Assembly (NCBI RefSeq): GCF_002154575.1
Contig: NZ_MUBA01000024.1
Span: 1-51,723 of the forward strand
DNA length: 51,723 nt
DNA from: Streptomyces bobili
GTDB taxonomy: Bacteria; Actinomycetota; Actinomycetes; Streptomycetales; Streptomycetaceae
Reading direction: 5' to 3'
Both the position numbers and the translations under genes were made by a program. Positions within the stretch are counted from its first letter, which is position 1, and each line of letters starts with the position of its first letter. The notes beneath the pieces were generated by a model that searched no databases, had not been told where the DNA came from, and saw nothing but the letters and a program-made list of their open reading frames with translations. Below, in pieces: positions 17,118 to 25,006 of the stretch.

Positions 17118-17303
17118 ATGGCCCTGGAGATGCGCGAGACCTGCGAGCGCTGCACGACGGCGGCCCTGCCGTACGACGCGCCCGCCCGGATCTGTTCCTA
17201 CGAGTGCACCTTCTGCGTGCCCTGTGCCGAGGCCATGCAGGCCGTCTGCCCCAACTGCGGGGGCGAGTTGACGGTCCGGCCGCGCCGCGCCGTACCGGCC
17301 TGA
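17118..17303 (+). CDS. DUF1272 small zinc-ribbon protein
   Basis: 61 residues, ATG 17118 after GAGGAGCG. Eight cysteines in pairs, C9-x2-C12, C26-x3-C30-x2-C33-x2-C36 and C44-x2-C47, with C-S-Y-E-C-T-F-C and C-P-N-C-G-G-E-L, are the DUF1272 signature and would hold two metal ions. The ending R-P-R-R is also typical. Function unknown; probably a small metal-binding accessory protein. The gene is isolated and converges with the dehydrogenase gene. Confidence 0.92.
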   Translation: MALEMRETCERCTTAALPYDAPARICSYECTFCVPCAEAMQAVCPNCGGELTVRPRRAVPA

Positions 17304-17409
17304 CGGGGCGGCCCGGCCCATGCGTCGATGTCGGCGAGGCCCTCGCCGAGGCCGACCAGGGCCGACTCCTCCTCGGTGAGCCGGGGCGGTACGCGGCTCC
17401 GTCCGCCGG

Positions 17410-18300
17410 TCAGGCGGGGGGCTGGTCCTCGAAGCTGGCGAAGTAGGCGGCGACCATGTCCTCGTCGGCGTGCCCCTGGACGACGGCGCGCTCCAGGCGG
17501 TCGGCGCTCGCGGCGGCCACGTCCAGCCGGACACCGCGCTTGGCGCCCGCCTCGACGATCAGCCGGGCGTCCTTGGCCGCGGTCGCCACGCCGAACTGGG
17601 GCGGGGTCAGCCGGTTCTCGAGGACCAGGGCGGACTTGGCGCGCAGATAGCCCATGTCCAGGGGGCCGCCGGCGATCAGCCCGAAGAAGTCGTCCGGGTC
17701 GACGTCGAGGGCCTTGGACAGGGCCAGGACCTCGCCGGCCGCGGCGGTGGCCGCGATGACCCAGCTGTTGGCGACCAGCTTCAGGCGGGTGGCGGTGCCG
17801 GCCGCGCCGTCCTCTCCGGTCCACACCGTACGGACGCCCACGGCGTCCAGGACGGGACGCACGGCCCCGCGGTGGGCGTCCGGTCCGGCGGCCAGCACGG
17901 TCAGCTGACCGGCCTCGGCGGGCTGGCGCGTGCCCAGCACGGGCGCGTCGAAGAAGACGAGGCCGTGATCGCGGGCGAAGGCGGCCAGGTCCTCGACCGC
18001 GTCGACACCGGCGGTCGTCGACTGCACCCAGGCGGTGCCGGTCCGCAGTCCGGGGGCCGCCGCCCGCATGGCCTCCAGGGCGGCAGGCCCGTCGTGGACC
18101 ATGGTCAGCACGACGTCGGCGTCACGGACGGCGTCGGCCGGGCTGTCGGCGACGGTGATGCCGTCGGCGGCCAGCGGCTCGGCCTTGGCACGGGTGCGGT
18201 TCCAGGCGTGGACGGTGTGTCCGGCGCGGGCGAGGTTGCGGGCCATCGCGGCACCCATGATGCCGGTGCCCAGCACACTCACGGTCAACTTGTCCGTCAT
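17410..18300 (-). CDS. NAD(P)-dependent beta-hydroxyacid dehydrogenase (3-hydroxyisobutyrate dehydrogenase-like)
   Basis: 296 residues from ATG 18300, preceded by an AGGAAGGTGA ribosome site; the seven extra codons back to 18321 are unlikely to be used. Rossmann G-x-G-x-x-G at 11-16 (GTGIMG), substrate-binding region Q-S-T-T-A-G-V, F-D-A-P-V-L-G-T, and the catalytic lysine Lys174 with Asn178 in L-K-L-V-A-N. This is the 6-phosphogluconate/3-hydroxyisobutyrate dehydrogenase superfamily, acting on short 3-hydroxy acids or as an imine reductase. Having T-R-Q-P-A-E-A-G rather than S-G-G-x-x-x-A-x-x-G in the substrate loop suggests a non-standard substrate. Confidence 0.88.
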   Translation of the reverse strand: MTDKLTVSVLGTGIMGAAMARNLARAGHTVHAWNRTRAKAEPLAADGITVADSPADAVRDADVVLTMVHDGPAALEAMRAAAPGLRTGTAWVQSTTAGVDAVEDLAAFARDHGLVFFDAPVLGTRQPAEAGQLTVLAAGPDAHRGAVRPVLDAVGVRTVWTGEDGAAGTATRLKLVANSWVIAATAAAGEVLALSKALDVDPDDFFGLIAGGPLDMGYLRAKSALVLENRLTPPQFGVATAAKDARLIVEAGAKRGVRLDVAAASADRLERAVVQGHADEDMVAAYFASFEDQPPA

Positions 18301-18519
18301 GACGTCACCTTCCTGATCCATCGAGCGGGGGTACTTCGGACGGTACGGGAGGAGGCGGCGTCACCTCGACGCGGCACGCACCAGCCCGTCCACCGTGCCT
18401 GGTGATCGCTGAGCATCGGGGCGGCACGCTCCTGCGCCAGGGCGACGGCGGGCGCGCAGGGCTTGATCCGCCGCCCGTCGGACACCAGGATGTGAGGCTC
18501 CTGCGGTCGAGGGGATCCT

Positions 18520-19047
18520 GTGCGAGGACGAGTACGCGGGCGCGTACGACGCGCCGTGGTGACCTGCGTCGGGGTCGTGGCGCTGGCCTCGTCGGCCGGC
18601 TGCACCGTACCCGTGGCCGGCATCACCGGCGTCACGGTGACCGAGGACGGGCGGCTGGTCGGTGTGCTGATGGTGTGTCACGACCGCGTCGATGGCGCCA
18701 CGTTGTACGAAGACGGCGCGCAGGACCGTACCGACACGGTGGCGGAGTGGAGCCGGACACCGCCCGCCGAGGGGCTCGTCACCTGGCCGCTGACCACCGG
18801 AGGCGGAGGCTGGAGCGTCGACGACCCGATGCCCGCGGCGCTGGAGAAGGGCCGCACGTACAGCCTCTACGGCTGGACTTCGGACAACTCCTGGTCGACG
18901 GCCCACGTGACCTTCACGCTCGCCGACCTGGCCGGGCTCCGACCGGGCCGGGTGCGCTACTTCGCCGGTGACGACGCGCCGGGCGCCGACCGTGACGGCC
19001 GGCGGACGGCGTCGATGGAGGAGTTCCGCACGGACGCGTGCCCGTAG
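18520..19047 (+). CDS. Putative secreted lipoprotein
   Basis: 175 residues from GTG 18520, with GAGGGG eight bases upstream. A very basic N-terminus (M-R-G-R-V-R-G-R-V-R-R) and a hydrophobic stretch lead to S-S-A-G-C with Cys28 as the lipidated residue; Ser rather than Leu at -3 makes the lipobox imperfect. The mature part has V-T-V-T-E-D-G-R-L-V-G-V-L, then V-T-F-T-L-A-D-L and V-R-Y-F-A-G-D-D, suggesting an Ig-like or beta-sandwich domain. Cys61 and Cys174 could pair. I do not recognise the family. Upstream 18301-18519 holds only the divergent promoters. Confidence 0.7.
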   Translation: MRGRVRGRVRRAVVTCVGVVALASSAGCTVPVAGITGVTVTEDGRLVGVLMVCHDRVDGATLYEDGAQDRTDTVAEWSRTPPAEGLVTWPLTTGGGGWSVDDPMPAALEKGRTYSLYGWTSDNSWSTAHVTFTLADLAGLRPGRVRYFAGDDAPGADRDGRRTASMEEFRTDACP

Positions 19048-19068
19048 CGGCGACCGCCCCGGCCGCGG

Positions 19069-20313
19069 CTATCCGCCGCTGAGCGCCGCCAGCGGGTCGT
19101 CCAGGACGGGCTGCCAGGCCAGCTCCGCCGCTCCGACCAGGCTGTTGTGGTCGAGCGAGCAGGCGAGGATGGGGACGCCTCCGCTGCGGCCCCACAGGCT
19201 GCGGTCGGTGACGACCGCGCGGAGCCGCTCGGGGTCGGTGTCCAGGAGGGTGCGGTGCAGGCCGCCGAGGATGATGCGGTCGGGGTTGAGGATGTTGACC
19301 AGGCCCGCCAGGCCCAGGCCGAGGCGGTCGATCAGGGCCTCCGCGGCCGTGCGGACGACAGGGTCGGCGTACTCGTCGCGGATCAGTTCGTTGGCCTGCT
19401 GGAGCAGGGAGCCCTCGGGGCCGGGCTCGCGGCCGGCGGTGGTGAGCAGGGCCAGCGGGTCGGCCTCGACGTCGAGGCAGCCGCGACTGCCGCAGTGGCA
19501 GGGGCGGCCCTCCGGGTTGACGGTGAGGTGCCCGACTTCCAGGGCGAGGCCCGAACTGCCCGTGTGCAGGCGCCCGTCGAGGACGAGCGCGCCACCGACC
19601 CCGCGGTGCCCGGTGGCCACGCACAGCAGATCACGGGCGCCGCGACCGGCGCCGTGCCGGTGCTCGGCGAGGGCGGCGGCGTTGACGTCGTTGGCGGCGA
19701 ACGCGGGGCCGTCGAGGCCGGCCGCGCGGACCCGCTCGGCGAAGATCTCCCGGACCGGCGCCCCCACCGGCCAGGCGAGGTGGAGCGGGTTCAGCGCCAG
19801 GCCCTCGGGCGCTGTCACCGCGGACGGCACGGCGAGTCCGGCGCCCACGCAGCGCCGGCCGGTCCGGCGCAGCAGGTCGGCCCCGGCCTCCACGGCGGCA
19901 CCGAGGACCTTGGCCGGGTCGGCGTCGACGGCCTCGCAGCTGGGCGTCGTGGCGACGATCCGCCCGCCGAGGCCGACCAGCGCGGCCCGGAAGCCGTCGG
20001 CGTGCACCTGGGCGGCCAGCACGACGGGACCGTCCTCGTCGACCGTGAGCCGGTGGGAGGGCCGGCCCTGTGAGCCGGCGGCGGCGCCGGGCCGCGCGTC
20101 GACCCGGATCAGCCCCAGGGCCTCCAGTTCGGCGGCGACCGCGCCGGCCGTGGCACGAGTGACGCCGAGTTCCGCGGTGAGCACCGCGCGGGTCGGCGCC
20201 CGCCCGGTGTGCACGAGCTCCAGCGCGGGGCCGAGCGCACCGCGCCCCCTGTCCAACCGCGCTCTCGAGGTGGTCCCTTCCCCCGCCGGCCGGGGGTCCG
20301 CCTTGCCGCTCAT
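19069..20313 (-). CDS. ROK-family transcriptional regulator
   Basis: 414 residues. The N-terminal winged helix (about 28-85), T-R-A-V-L-T-A-E-L-G-V-T-R-A-T-A, marks it as a regulator, followed by a ROK sugar-kinase-like domain. The kinase catalytic Asp region reads A-N-D-V-N-A-A-A-L-A-E-H, and the zinc motif is C-H-C-G-S-R-G-C-L-D with Asp where most have Glu. The sugar ligand is unknown; such proteins usually repress sugar or xyloside uptake genes, none of which adjoins it. It converges with the lipoprotein gene (21 bp gap). Confidence 0.9.
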   Translation of the reverse strand: MSGKADPRPAGEGTTSRARLDRGRGALGPALELVHTGRAPTRAVLTAELGVTRATAGAVAAELEALGLIRVDARPGAAAGSQGRPSHRLTVDEDGPVVLAAQVHADGFRAALVGLGGRIVATTPSCEAVDADPAKVLGAAVEAGADLLRRTGRRCVGAGLAVPSAVTAPEGLALNPLHLAWPVGAPVREIFAERVRAAGLDGPAFAANDVNAAALAEHRHGAGRGARDLLCVATGHRGVGGALVLDGRLHTGSSGLALEVGHLTVNPEGRPCHCGSRGCLDVEADPLALLTTAGREPGPEGSLLQQANELIRDEYADPVVRTAAEALIDRLGLGLAGLVNILNPDRIILGGLHRTLLDTDPERLRAVVTDRSLWGRSGGVPILACSLDHNSLVGAAELAWQPVLDDPLAALSGG

Positions 20314-20380
20314 GAGGGCGAGTCTCCCATGATCCGCCGGGGCGTCCGTTTCGGATCGGCCCGGTCCCGGTCCTGGGGTG

Positions 20381-21043
20381 TCAGGGGGCTTCCGGGAAGC
20401 CGCCGACGCGCAGGGTCACGTTCAGTCTGCCGGTCAGGCCCAGCCCCGCCGGGGCCGTCCGGGGACACACCCGCGGCACCCCGTGGTGGGCGAGCCGGGA
20501 GGGCCCGCCGAACACGAACAGGTCGCCGCTGCGCAGCTCGACGTCGGCGTAGGGGCGGGTACGGGTCTCGGTGTTGCCGAAGCGGAACACGCAGGTGTCG
20601 CCGAGGCTGAGGGACACCACGGGCGCGTCCGACGCCTCGTCGGCGTCGCGGTGCATGCCCATGCGGGCGTCGCCGTCGTAGAAGTTGATCAGCGCGATGT
20701 CGTACGTGGCCCCTTCGGCCGCCTCCGGGCCGAGCGTGTCGGTCACCGCACGCCGGCCCAGCTCGCCCAGCCAGGCCGGGAAGGGTTTCACGGGGGCGCC
20801 GTCGCCGTCGACGACGGTGCGGGCGTAGGCGTACGGGTGCCAGTGCAGGCCGAGGCAGACCTGGCGGGCGGTCATGGTGCCGCCGCCGGGCGTGCGGACG
20901 GTGCGCAGTCCGGCGGGCGGGCGGGCCCAGTCCCGGCAGGCCGCCAGCAGCTCCCGCTGAGCGGTGGCGTCCAGCCAGTCCGGCAGGTGCACGGCGCCCG
21001 GCGCGACCTCCGCGCGTTCCCGGGGAAACAGCTCGGTGTCCAT
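20381..21043 (-). CDS. alkB: AlkB-like Fe(II)/2-oxoglutarate-dependent DNA/RNA demethylase
   Basis: 220 residues from ATG 21043, which has AGGA about ten bases upstream; a GTG at 21061 would add six residues. Iron ligands His131 and Asp133 (M-H-R-D-A-D) and His187 (L-A-H-H-G-V), and the 2-oxoglutarate motif R206-L-N-V-T-L-R212, match R-x-N-x-T-x-R exactly. M-G-M-H-R-D-A-D-E and F-V-F-G-G-P-S-R are family hallmarks. It removes alkyl groups from 1-methyladenine and 3-methylcytosine by oxidation. Transcribed alone; no ada or repair gene beside it. Confidence 0.93.
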   Translation of the reverse strand: MDTELFPRERAEVAPGAVHLPDWLDATAQRELLAACRDWARPPAGLRTVRTPGGGTMTARQVCLGLHWHPYAYARTVVDGDGAPVKPFPAWLGELGRRAVTDTLGPEAAEGATYDIALINFYDGDARMGMHRDADEASDAPVVSLSLGDTCVFRFGNTETRTRPYADVELRSGDLFVFGGPSRLAHHGVPRVCPRTAPAGLGLTGRLNVTLRVGGFPEAP

Positions 21044-21098
21044 GTCACCATCCTGCCCCACCGGGTCTGAGCTGCGGCTGGGCTAGCCTTGACCCACG

Positions 21099-22247
21099 AT
21101 GAACGACCGTATGACGACGCCGTGGGGCGAGGTCGCACTGGCCCGCCACCCCGAGGACCCTCGTGACAGGCTGCGCGCCTGGGACGCCTCCGACGCGTAC
21201 CTGCTGCGCCACCTGGCCGGGCAGGACGTTCCGCTGTCCGGCACGGTCGTCGTGCTCGGCGACCGCTGGGGCGCGCTGGTGACGGCACTGGCCGCGCACC
21301 GGCCCACGCAGATCACCGACTCCTGGCTGGGGCAGGAGGCGACCCGGGCGAACCTCGCCCGCAACGGTGTCGAGCCCGGCTCCGTACGCCTGCTGACCAC
21401 GCAGGACCCGCCCCCCGAGCGCGTCGACGTGCTGCTGGTGCGGGTACCGAAGAGCCTCGCGTTGCTGGAGGACCAGTTGCTGCGGCTGGCGCCGTCGGTG
21501 CACGCGGGGACGGTCGTGATCGGCACCGGCATGGTCAAGGAGATCCACACCTCGACCCTCCGGCTGTTCGAGCGGCTCCTCGGTCCCACCCGCACCTCCC
21601 TCGCCCAGCAGAAGGCCCGGCTGATCCTCTGCGACCCCGACCCCGCGCTGAAACGTCCCGCCAACCCGTGGCCGTACGGATACGACCTCCCCGCCGACGT
21701 CGGTCCGCTGGCCGGGCGGCCGGTCGTCAATCACGCGGGGGTGTTCTGCGCCGACCGGCTCGACCTCGGCACCCGCTTCCTCCTCGCGCATCTGCCGCCG
21801 ACGCAGGGCGCCCAGCGCGTCGTCGACCTGGGCTGCGGCAACGGTGTCGTGGGGACGGCCGTGGCGCTGGCCAACCCGCAGGCCGAGGTGCTGTTCACTG
21901 ACGAGTCGTTCCAGGCGGTGGCCTCGGCGGAGGCGACGTACCGGGCCAACGGGGTGCCGGGGCACGGTGAGTTCCGGGTCGGGGACGGGCTCGCGGGCGT
22001 GGCCGACGACAGCGTGGACTTCGTGCTCAACAACCCGCCCTTCCACTCCCACCAGGCCACGACGGACGCCACGGCCCTGCGGATGTTCACCGGGGCGCGG
22101 CGCGTGCTGCGGCCGGGTGGCGAGCTGTGGGTGGTCGGCAACCGGCACCTCGGGTACCACGTGAAGCTGCGGCGCCTGTTCGGCAACAGTCACCTGGTCG
22201 CCGGTGACCCGAAGTTCGTGGTGCTGAGGGCCGTCAAGCAGGGATGA
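21099..22247 (+). CDS. Class I methyltransferase, RlmG/RsmC type
   Basis: 382 residues from ATG 21099. The C-terminal half carries the SAM-binding V-V-D-L-G-C-G-N-G-V-V-G-T and the catalytic N-P-P-F-H in V-L-N-N-P-P-F-H-S-H, the N6-adenine/N2-guanine type motif of RsmC and RlmG; the N-terminal half is the degenerate second methyltransferase domain of that group. These enzymes methylate guanine N2 in 16S or 23S rRNA. There is no ribosome site, and a TAGCCT ten bases before the ATG suggests a leaderless transcript. Its last 14 bases overlap the end of the convergent aldolase gene. Confidence 0.87.
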   Translation: MNDRMTTPWGEVALARHPEDPRDRLRAWDASDAYLLRHLAGQDVPLSGTVVVLGDRWGALVTALAAHRPTQITDSWLGQEATRANLARNGVEPGSVRLLTTQDPPPERVDVLLVRVPKSLALLEDQLLRLAPSVHAGTVVIGTGMVKEIHTSTLRLFERLLGPTRTSLAQQKARLILCDPDPALKRPANPWPYGYDLPADVGPLAGRPVVNHAGVFCADRLDLGTRFLLAHLPPTQGAQRVVDLGCGNGVVGTAVALANPQAEVLFTDESFQAVASAEATYRANGVPGHGEFRVGDGLAGVADDSVDFVLNNPPFHSHQATTDATALRMFTGARRVLRPGGELWVVGNRHLGYHVKLRRLFGNSHLVAGDPKFVVLRAVKQG

Positions 22248-23088
22248 GCCCGCTGCTGATCCGCTCGACGGCGTACGCCATCGCCTCCCGTCCGACGGCG
22301 AGGTAGCCGCGAGAGTCGACCGCGTCGGGATGCGCGGCGAGGTAGTCGCGGATCGCGCCGGTCATGGCCTGGTTGAGGGCCGTGCCGATGTTGACCTTGG
22401 CGATGCCGCCGGCGACGGCCGCCCTCAACTCGCCGTCCGGCACACCGGAGGAACCGTGCAGGACGAGCGGCACGTCCACGGAGGCCCGCAGCCGCCGGAG
22501 GAGTCCGTGGTCGAGGGCGGCGGTCCGGGTGGTCATCGCGTGCGCGCTGCCGACGGCCACGGCGAGGGCGTCCACCCGCGAGTCGGTCACGAAGGCGCGG
22601 GCCTCGGTGGGGTCGGTGCGGGCACCGGGCGTGTGGGCGTCACGCGGCGCTTCCCCATCCTTGCCGCCGATCTCCCCCAACTCGGCTTCGATCCAGAGCC
22701 CTTGGGAGTGGGCACGGTCGGCCGCCGCGCGGGTCGAGGCCAGGTTGTCGGCGTAGGGAAGGTGCGAGGCGTCGTACATCACGGAACTGAAACCGGCGTC
22801 CGCCGCCTCCTGGAGCAGGGCGTGGGAGCGTACGTGGTCGAGGTGCAACGCGACGGGTACGGCGGCCCGTTCGGCGGCGGCGACGGCCGCGCGGGCGAGC
22901 GGGAGGAGGCGGCCGTGGCGGAACTTGACGGCGTTCTCGCTGACTTGGAGGACGACGGGCACACCCGCGCTCTCGGCGCCGGTGATGACCGCCTCGATGT
23001 GTTCGAGGGTGATGATGTTGAAGGCGACGACGGCGGTGCGGGCCGCGCGGGCCCGGCTGACCAGGTCACCGGTGGTGGTGAGGGGCAC
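22234..23088 (-). CDS. Class II (zinc) fructose/tagatose-bisphosphate aldolase family protein
   Basis: 284 residues from GTG 23088, with GAGGAGA upstream. Zinc and active-site motifs are L-H-L-D-H-V (family L-x-L-D-H), E-L-G-E-I-G-G-K-D-G-E (family G-x-x-G-G-x-E-D), L-H-G-S-S-G-V-P (family H-G-G-S-G) and K-V-N-I-G-T. It resembles GatY/KbaY/FbaA enzymes that split ketose 1,6-bisphosphates, with length typical of GatY. It lies 35 bases after the SIS isomerase gene on the same transcript, so together they point to tagatose or amino-sugar phosphate breakdown. It overlaps the methyltransferase stop by 14 bases. Confidence 0.88.
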   Translation of the reverse strand: MPLTTTGDLVSRARAARTAVVAFNIITLEHIEAVITGAESAGVPVVLQVSENAVKFRHGRLLPLARAAVAAAERAAVPVALHLDHVRSHALLQEAADAGFSSVMYDASHLPYADNLASTRAAADRAHSQGLWIEAELGEIGGKDGEAPRDAHTPGARTDPTEARAFVTDSRVDALAVAVGSAHAMTTRTAALDHGLLRRLRASVDVPLVLHGSSGVPDGELRAAVAGGIAKVNIGTALNQAMTGAIRDYLAAHPDAVDSRGYLAVGREAMAYAVERISSGLIPA

Positions 23089-23109
23089 GGGGTCTCCTCG
23101 TTTCAGGGG

Positions 23110-23127
23110 GCACTTCAGGCACTTCAG
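23110..23127. repeat. 9-bp tandem repeat over the SIS gene stop codon
   Basis: GCACTTCAG occurs twice head to tail. Read on the minus strand it creates TGA stops in the same frame nine bases apart, with a third TGA further on at 23105-23103. It lies in the 35-base gap before the aldolase. Confidence 0.7.
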
Positions 23128-24005
23128 GGCGTGAGGATCACCGACCGGGTGAGGTGGCGCGGCCGGTCCGGGTCGAGGCCGCGGGCCCGGGCGAGCGTCA
23201 CGGCGAGGCGTTGGGCGCGCACGAGTTCGGCGAGGGGGTCCAGGGTGCTCTGGACCCACAGGGCACCGGTGGCGCGGACCTGTTCGGCAAGCCCGTCCGG
23301 AGCCTCGCCGAACATCCAGGTCGCCGTGCCTTCGGTGGAGACGCTGATCGGACCGTGGCGGTACTCCATCGCGGGGTATGCCTCGCTCCAGGCGAGGGCC
23401 GCCTCACGCATCTTCAGGGCGGCCTCGTCGGCCAGCCCGACCGTCCAGCCGCGGCCCAGGAAGGTGAACTGACCGCATTCCACGAGCCCTTCGGGCAGCG
23501 GTTCGGCCAGGGCGGTGCGGGCGTCGGCGACGACGGCGTCGGTGTGCAGGCCGAGGTGGGCGCGGAGCAGGGTGAGCGCGGTGGTGGCGAACCGGGTCTG
23601 CACGACCGAGCGTTCGTCGGCGTGGCCGAGGACCACGGTGTGGTCGGCCGCGGTCCTGACGGGCGTCGCGGGGTCGGCGGTGATCGCGGTGGTGCGGGTG
23701 CGTCCGCGCAGGCGGGTGAGCAGGTCGACAACCTCGGTGGTGGTGCCGGAGCGGGTGAGGGCGACGACCCGGTCGTAGGCCCGGTGGTACGGGAACTCGG
23801 AGGCGGCGTGGGCGTCGCTCTCCCCGTGGCCCGCTGCTTCGCGCAGGGCGGCGGCGGACCGGGCCATGAAGAAGGAGGTGCCGCATCCGACGAACGCGAC
23901 GCGTTCGCCCGCGCTCGGCAACTCGCCGCGGAATCGGGCGACTTCGCTCGCGGCGCGGGTCCAGCACTCGGGCTGGCCGGTCAGCTCGTCCTCGACGTGG
24001 GTCAT
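23124..24005 (-). CDS. SIS-domain sugar isomerase/deaminase (AgaS/GlmS-isomerase-like)
   Basis: 293 residues from ATG 24005, with GGGAGGGTGGG just upstream. Two SIS domains: F-V-G-C-G-T-S-F-F-M-A-R-S-A near residue 38, L-T-R-S-G-T-T-T-E-V-V-D near 82, and in the second G-R-G-W-T-V-G-L-A-D-E-A-A-L-K-M-R-E with M-E-Y-R-H-G-P. The latter is the usual sugar-phosphate site of GlmS isomerase, AgaS and FrlB proteins. It likely isomerises or deaminates a phosphorylated amino sugar. It is the first gene of a two-gene unit with the aldolase and diverges from the DeoR regulator. Confidence 0.88.
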   Translation of the reverse strand: MTHVEDELTGQPECWTRAASEVARFRGELPSAGERVAFVGCGTSFFMARSAAALREAAGHGESDAHAASEFPYHRAYDRVVALTRSGTTTEVVDLLTRLRGRTRTTAITADPATPVRTAADHTVVLGHADERSVVQTRFATTALTLLRAHLGLHTDAVVADARTALAEPLPEGLVECGQFTFLGRGWTVGLADEAALKMREAALAWSEAYPAMEYRHGPISVSTEGTATWMFGEAPDGLAEQVRATGALWVQSTLDPLAELVRAQRLAVTLARARGLDPDRPRHLTRSVILTP

Positions 24006-24053
24006 GTCCCACCCTCCCGACGGTGATGTTTCCTGCAAGATAGAGCCACCTTT

Positions 24054-24067
24054 CGAACAACTTCAAG
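24054..24067. promoter_or_regulatory. Candidate DeoR operator in the SIS/DeoR promoter region
   Basis: CGAACAACTTCAAG. TTCGAA and TTCAAG start ten bases apart, one helical turn, as in repeat-type DeoR operators. A close variant (CGAAGATTTCAAG) lies at 24946-24958 before the flavoenzyme gene. Confidence 0.45.
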
Positions 24068-24085
24068 CATGCGAACGGAGTCTTC

Positions 24086-24865
24086 ATGTCCCGCGACACC
24101 CGGTGGAAGACACTGCTGGACCTCCTCGTGGAGCGCGGCCGGCTGAACGTCGAGGAGGCGGCGGCGGAGCTGGGGGTGTCGGCGGCCACTATCCGCCGGG
24201 ACCTCGACCAACTCGCCGAGCAGCAGCTGCTGGTGCGTACGCGGGGCGGCGCGGTCGTGCACGGGGTGTCGTACGAACTGCCGTTGCGGTACAAGACCGC
24301 GCGCCGGGCCTCGGAGAAGCAGCGCATCGCGCGGGCGGTCGCGGAACTGGTGGCGCCCGGCGAGGCGGTGGGGCTGACCGGCGGCACGACGACCACGGAG
24401 GTGGCCCGCGCCCTCGCCGTGCGCGAAGATCTGGCCGCCGGCTCGCCTGCGTTGACGGTGGTCACCAACGCGCTGAACATCGCCGCCGAGTTGGCGGTAC
24501 GGCCCCAGTTCAAGATCGTGGTCACCGGCGGGGTGGCGCGGGCGCAGTCCTACGAGCTGGTGGGGCCGCTCGCGGACGGCGTGCTGGGGCAGATCACGCT
24601 GGATGTGGCGGTGCTGGGCGTCGTCGCCTTCGACGCGACGCACGGCGCCGCCGCCCACGACGAGGCCGAGGCGGCGGTCGACCGGCTGCTGTGCGAGCGC
24701 GCCGTACGGGTCGTCGTCGCGGCCGACTCCGGCAAGCTGGGCCGCCGCGCGTTCGCCCGGATCTGCGCGGCCGACGCGGTGGACACGCTGGTCACGGACT
24801 CGGCGGCCGACGCACGGACGGTACGGCGGTTCGAGGAGGCCGGGATCCGGGTGCTCGCGGTGTGA
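24086..24865 (+). CDS. DeoR/GlpR-family transcriptional regulator (sugar gene control)
   Basis: 259 residues from ATG 24086. N-terminal helix-turn-helix R-L-N-V-E-E-A-A-A-E-L-G-V-S-A-A-T-I-R-R-D-L followed by R-T-R-G-G-A-V, then a DeoRC domain with T-G-G-T-T-T-T-E-V, V-V-T-N-A-L-N and V-V-V-A-A-D-S-G-K-L-G. Divergent from SIS-aldolase with an 80-bp gap, it is the obvious regulator of those genes, with a sugar phosphate as likely inducer. It shares only family-level features with the DeoR at 7812. The flavoenzyme gene follows on the same strand, and its upstream region carries a similar operator-like motif. Confidence 0.92.
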   Translation: MSRDTRWKTLLDLLVERGRLNVEEAAAELGVSAATIRRDLDQLAEQQLLVRTRGGAVVHGVSYELPLRYKTARRASEKQRIARAVAELVAPGEAVGLTGGTTTTEVARALAVREDLAAGSPALTVVTNALNIAAELAVRPQFKIVVTGGVARAQSYELVGPLADGVLGQITLDVAVLGVVAFDATHGAAAHDEAEAAVDRLLCERAVRVVVAADSGKLGRRAFARICAADAVDTLVTDSAADARTVRRFEEAGIRVLAV

Positions 24866-24945
24866 CCACATCGGACGTGCGTGGCGCAACGCACCGGATC
24901 ACCGGCGAAACACCGCACGTGACGGTCCGAACTGCCCTAACCTGT

Positions 24946-24988
24946 CGAAGATTTCAAGATCTGACGATTTTGAAGATTCCGTGAAGAT
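24946..24988. promoter_or_regulatory. AT-rich repeat cluster upstream of the flavoenzyme gene
   Basis: CGAAGATTTCAAG (24946-24958), then GAAGAT again at 24972-24977 and 24983-24988. The first element resembles the one in the SIS/DeoR promoter region. The cluster ends just before the ribosome site of the flavoenzyme gene, so a bound protein would probably block transcription or early elongation. Confidence 0.45.
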
Positions 24989-25006
24989 GGAGAGGTGGAA
25001 GTGCGC

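Noticed and set aside
19069-20313. ROK protein as a sugar kinase
   Set aside because: The N-terminal winged helix and Asp in place of Glu in the zinc motif point to a regulator.
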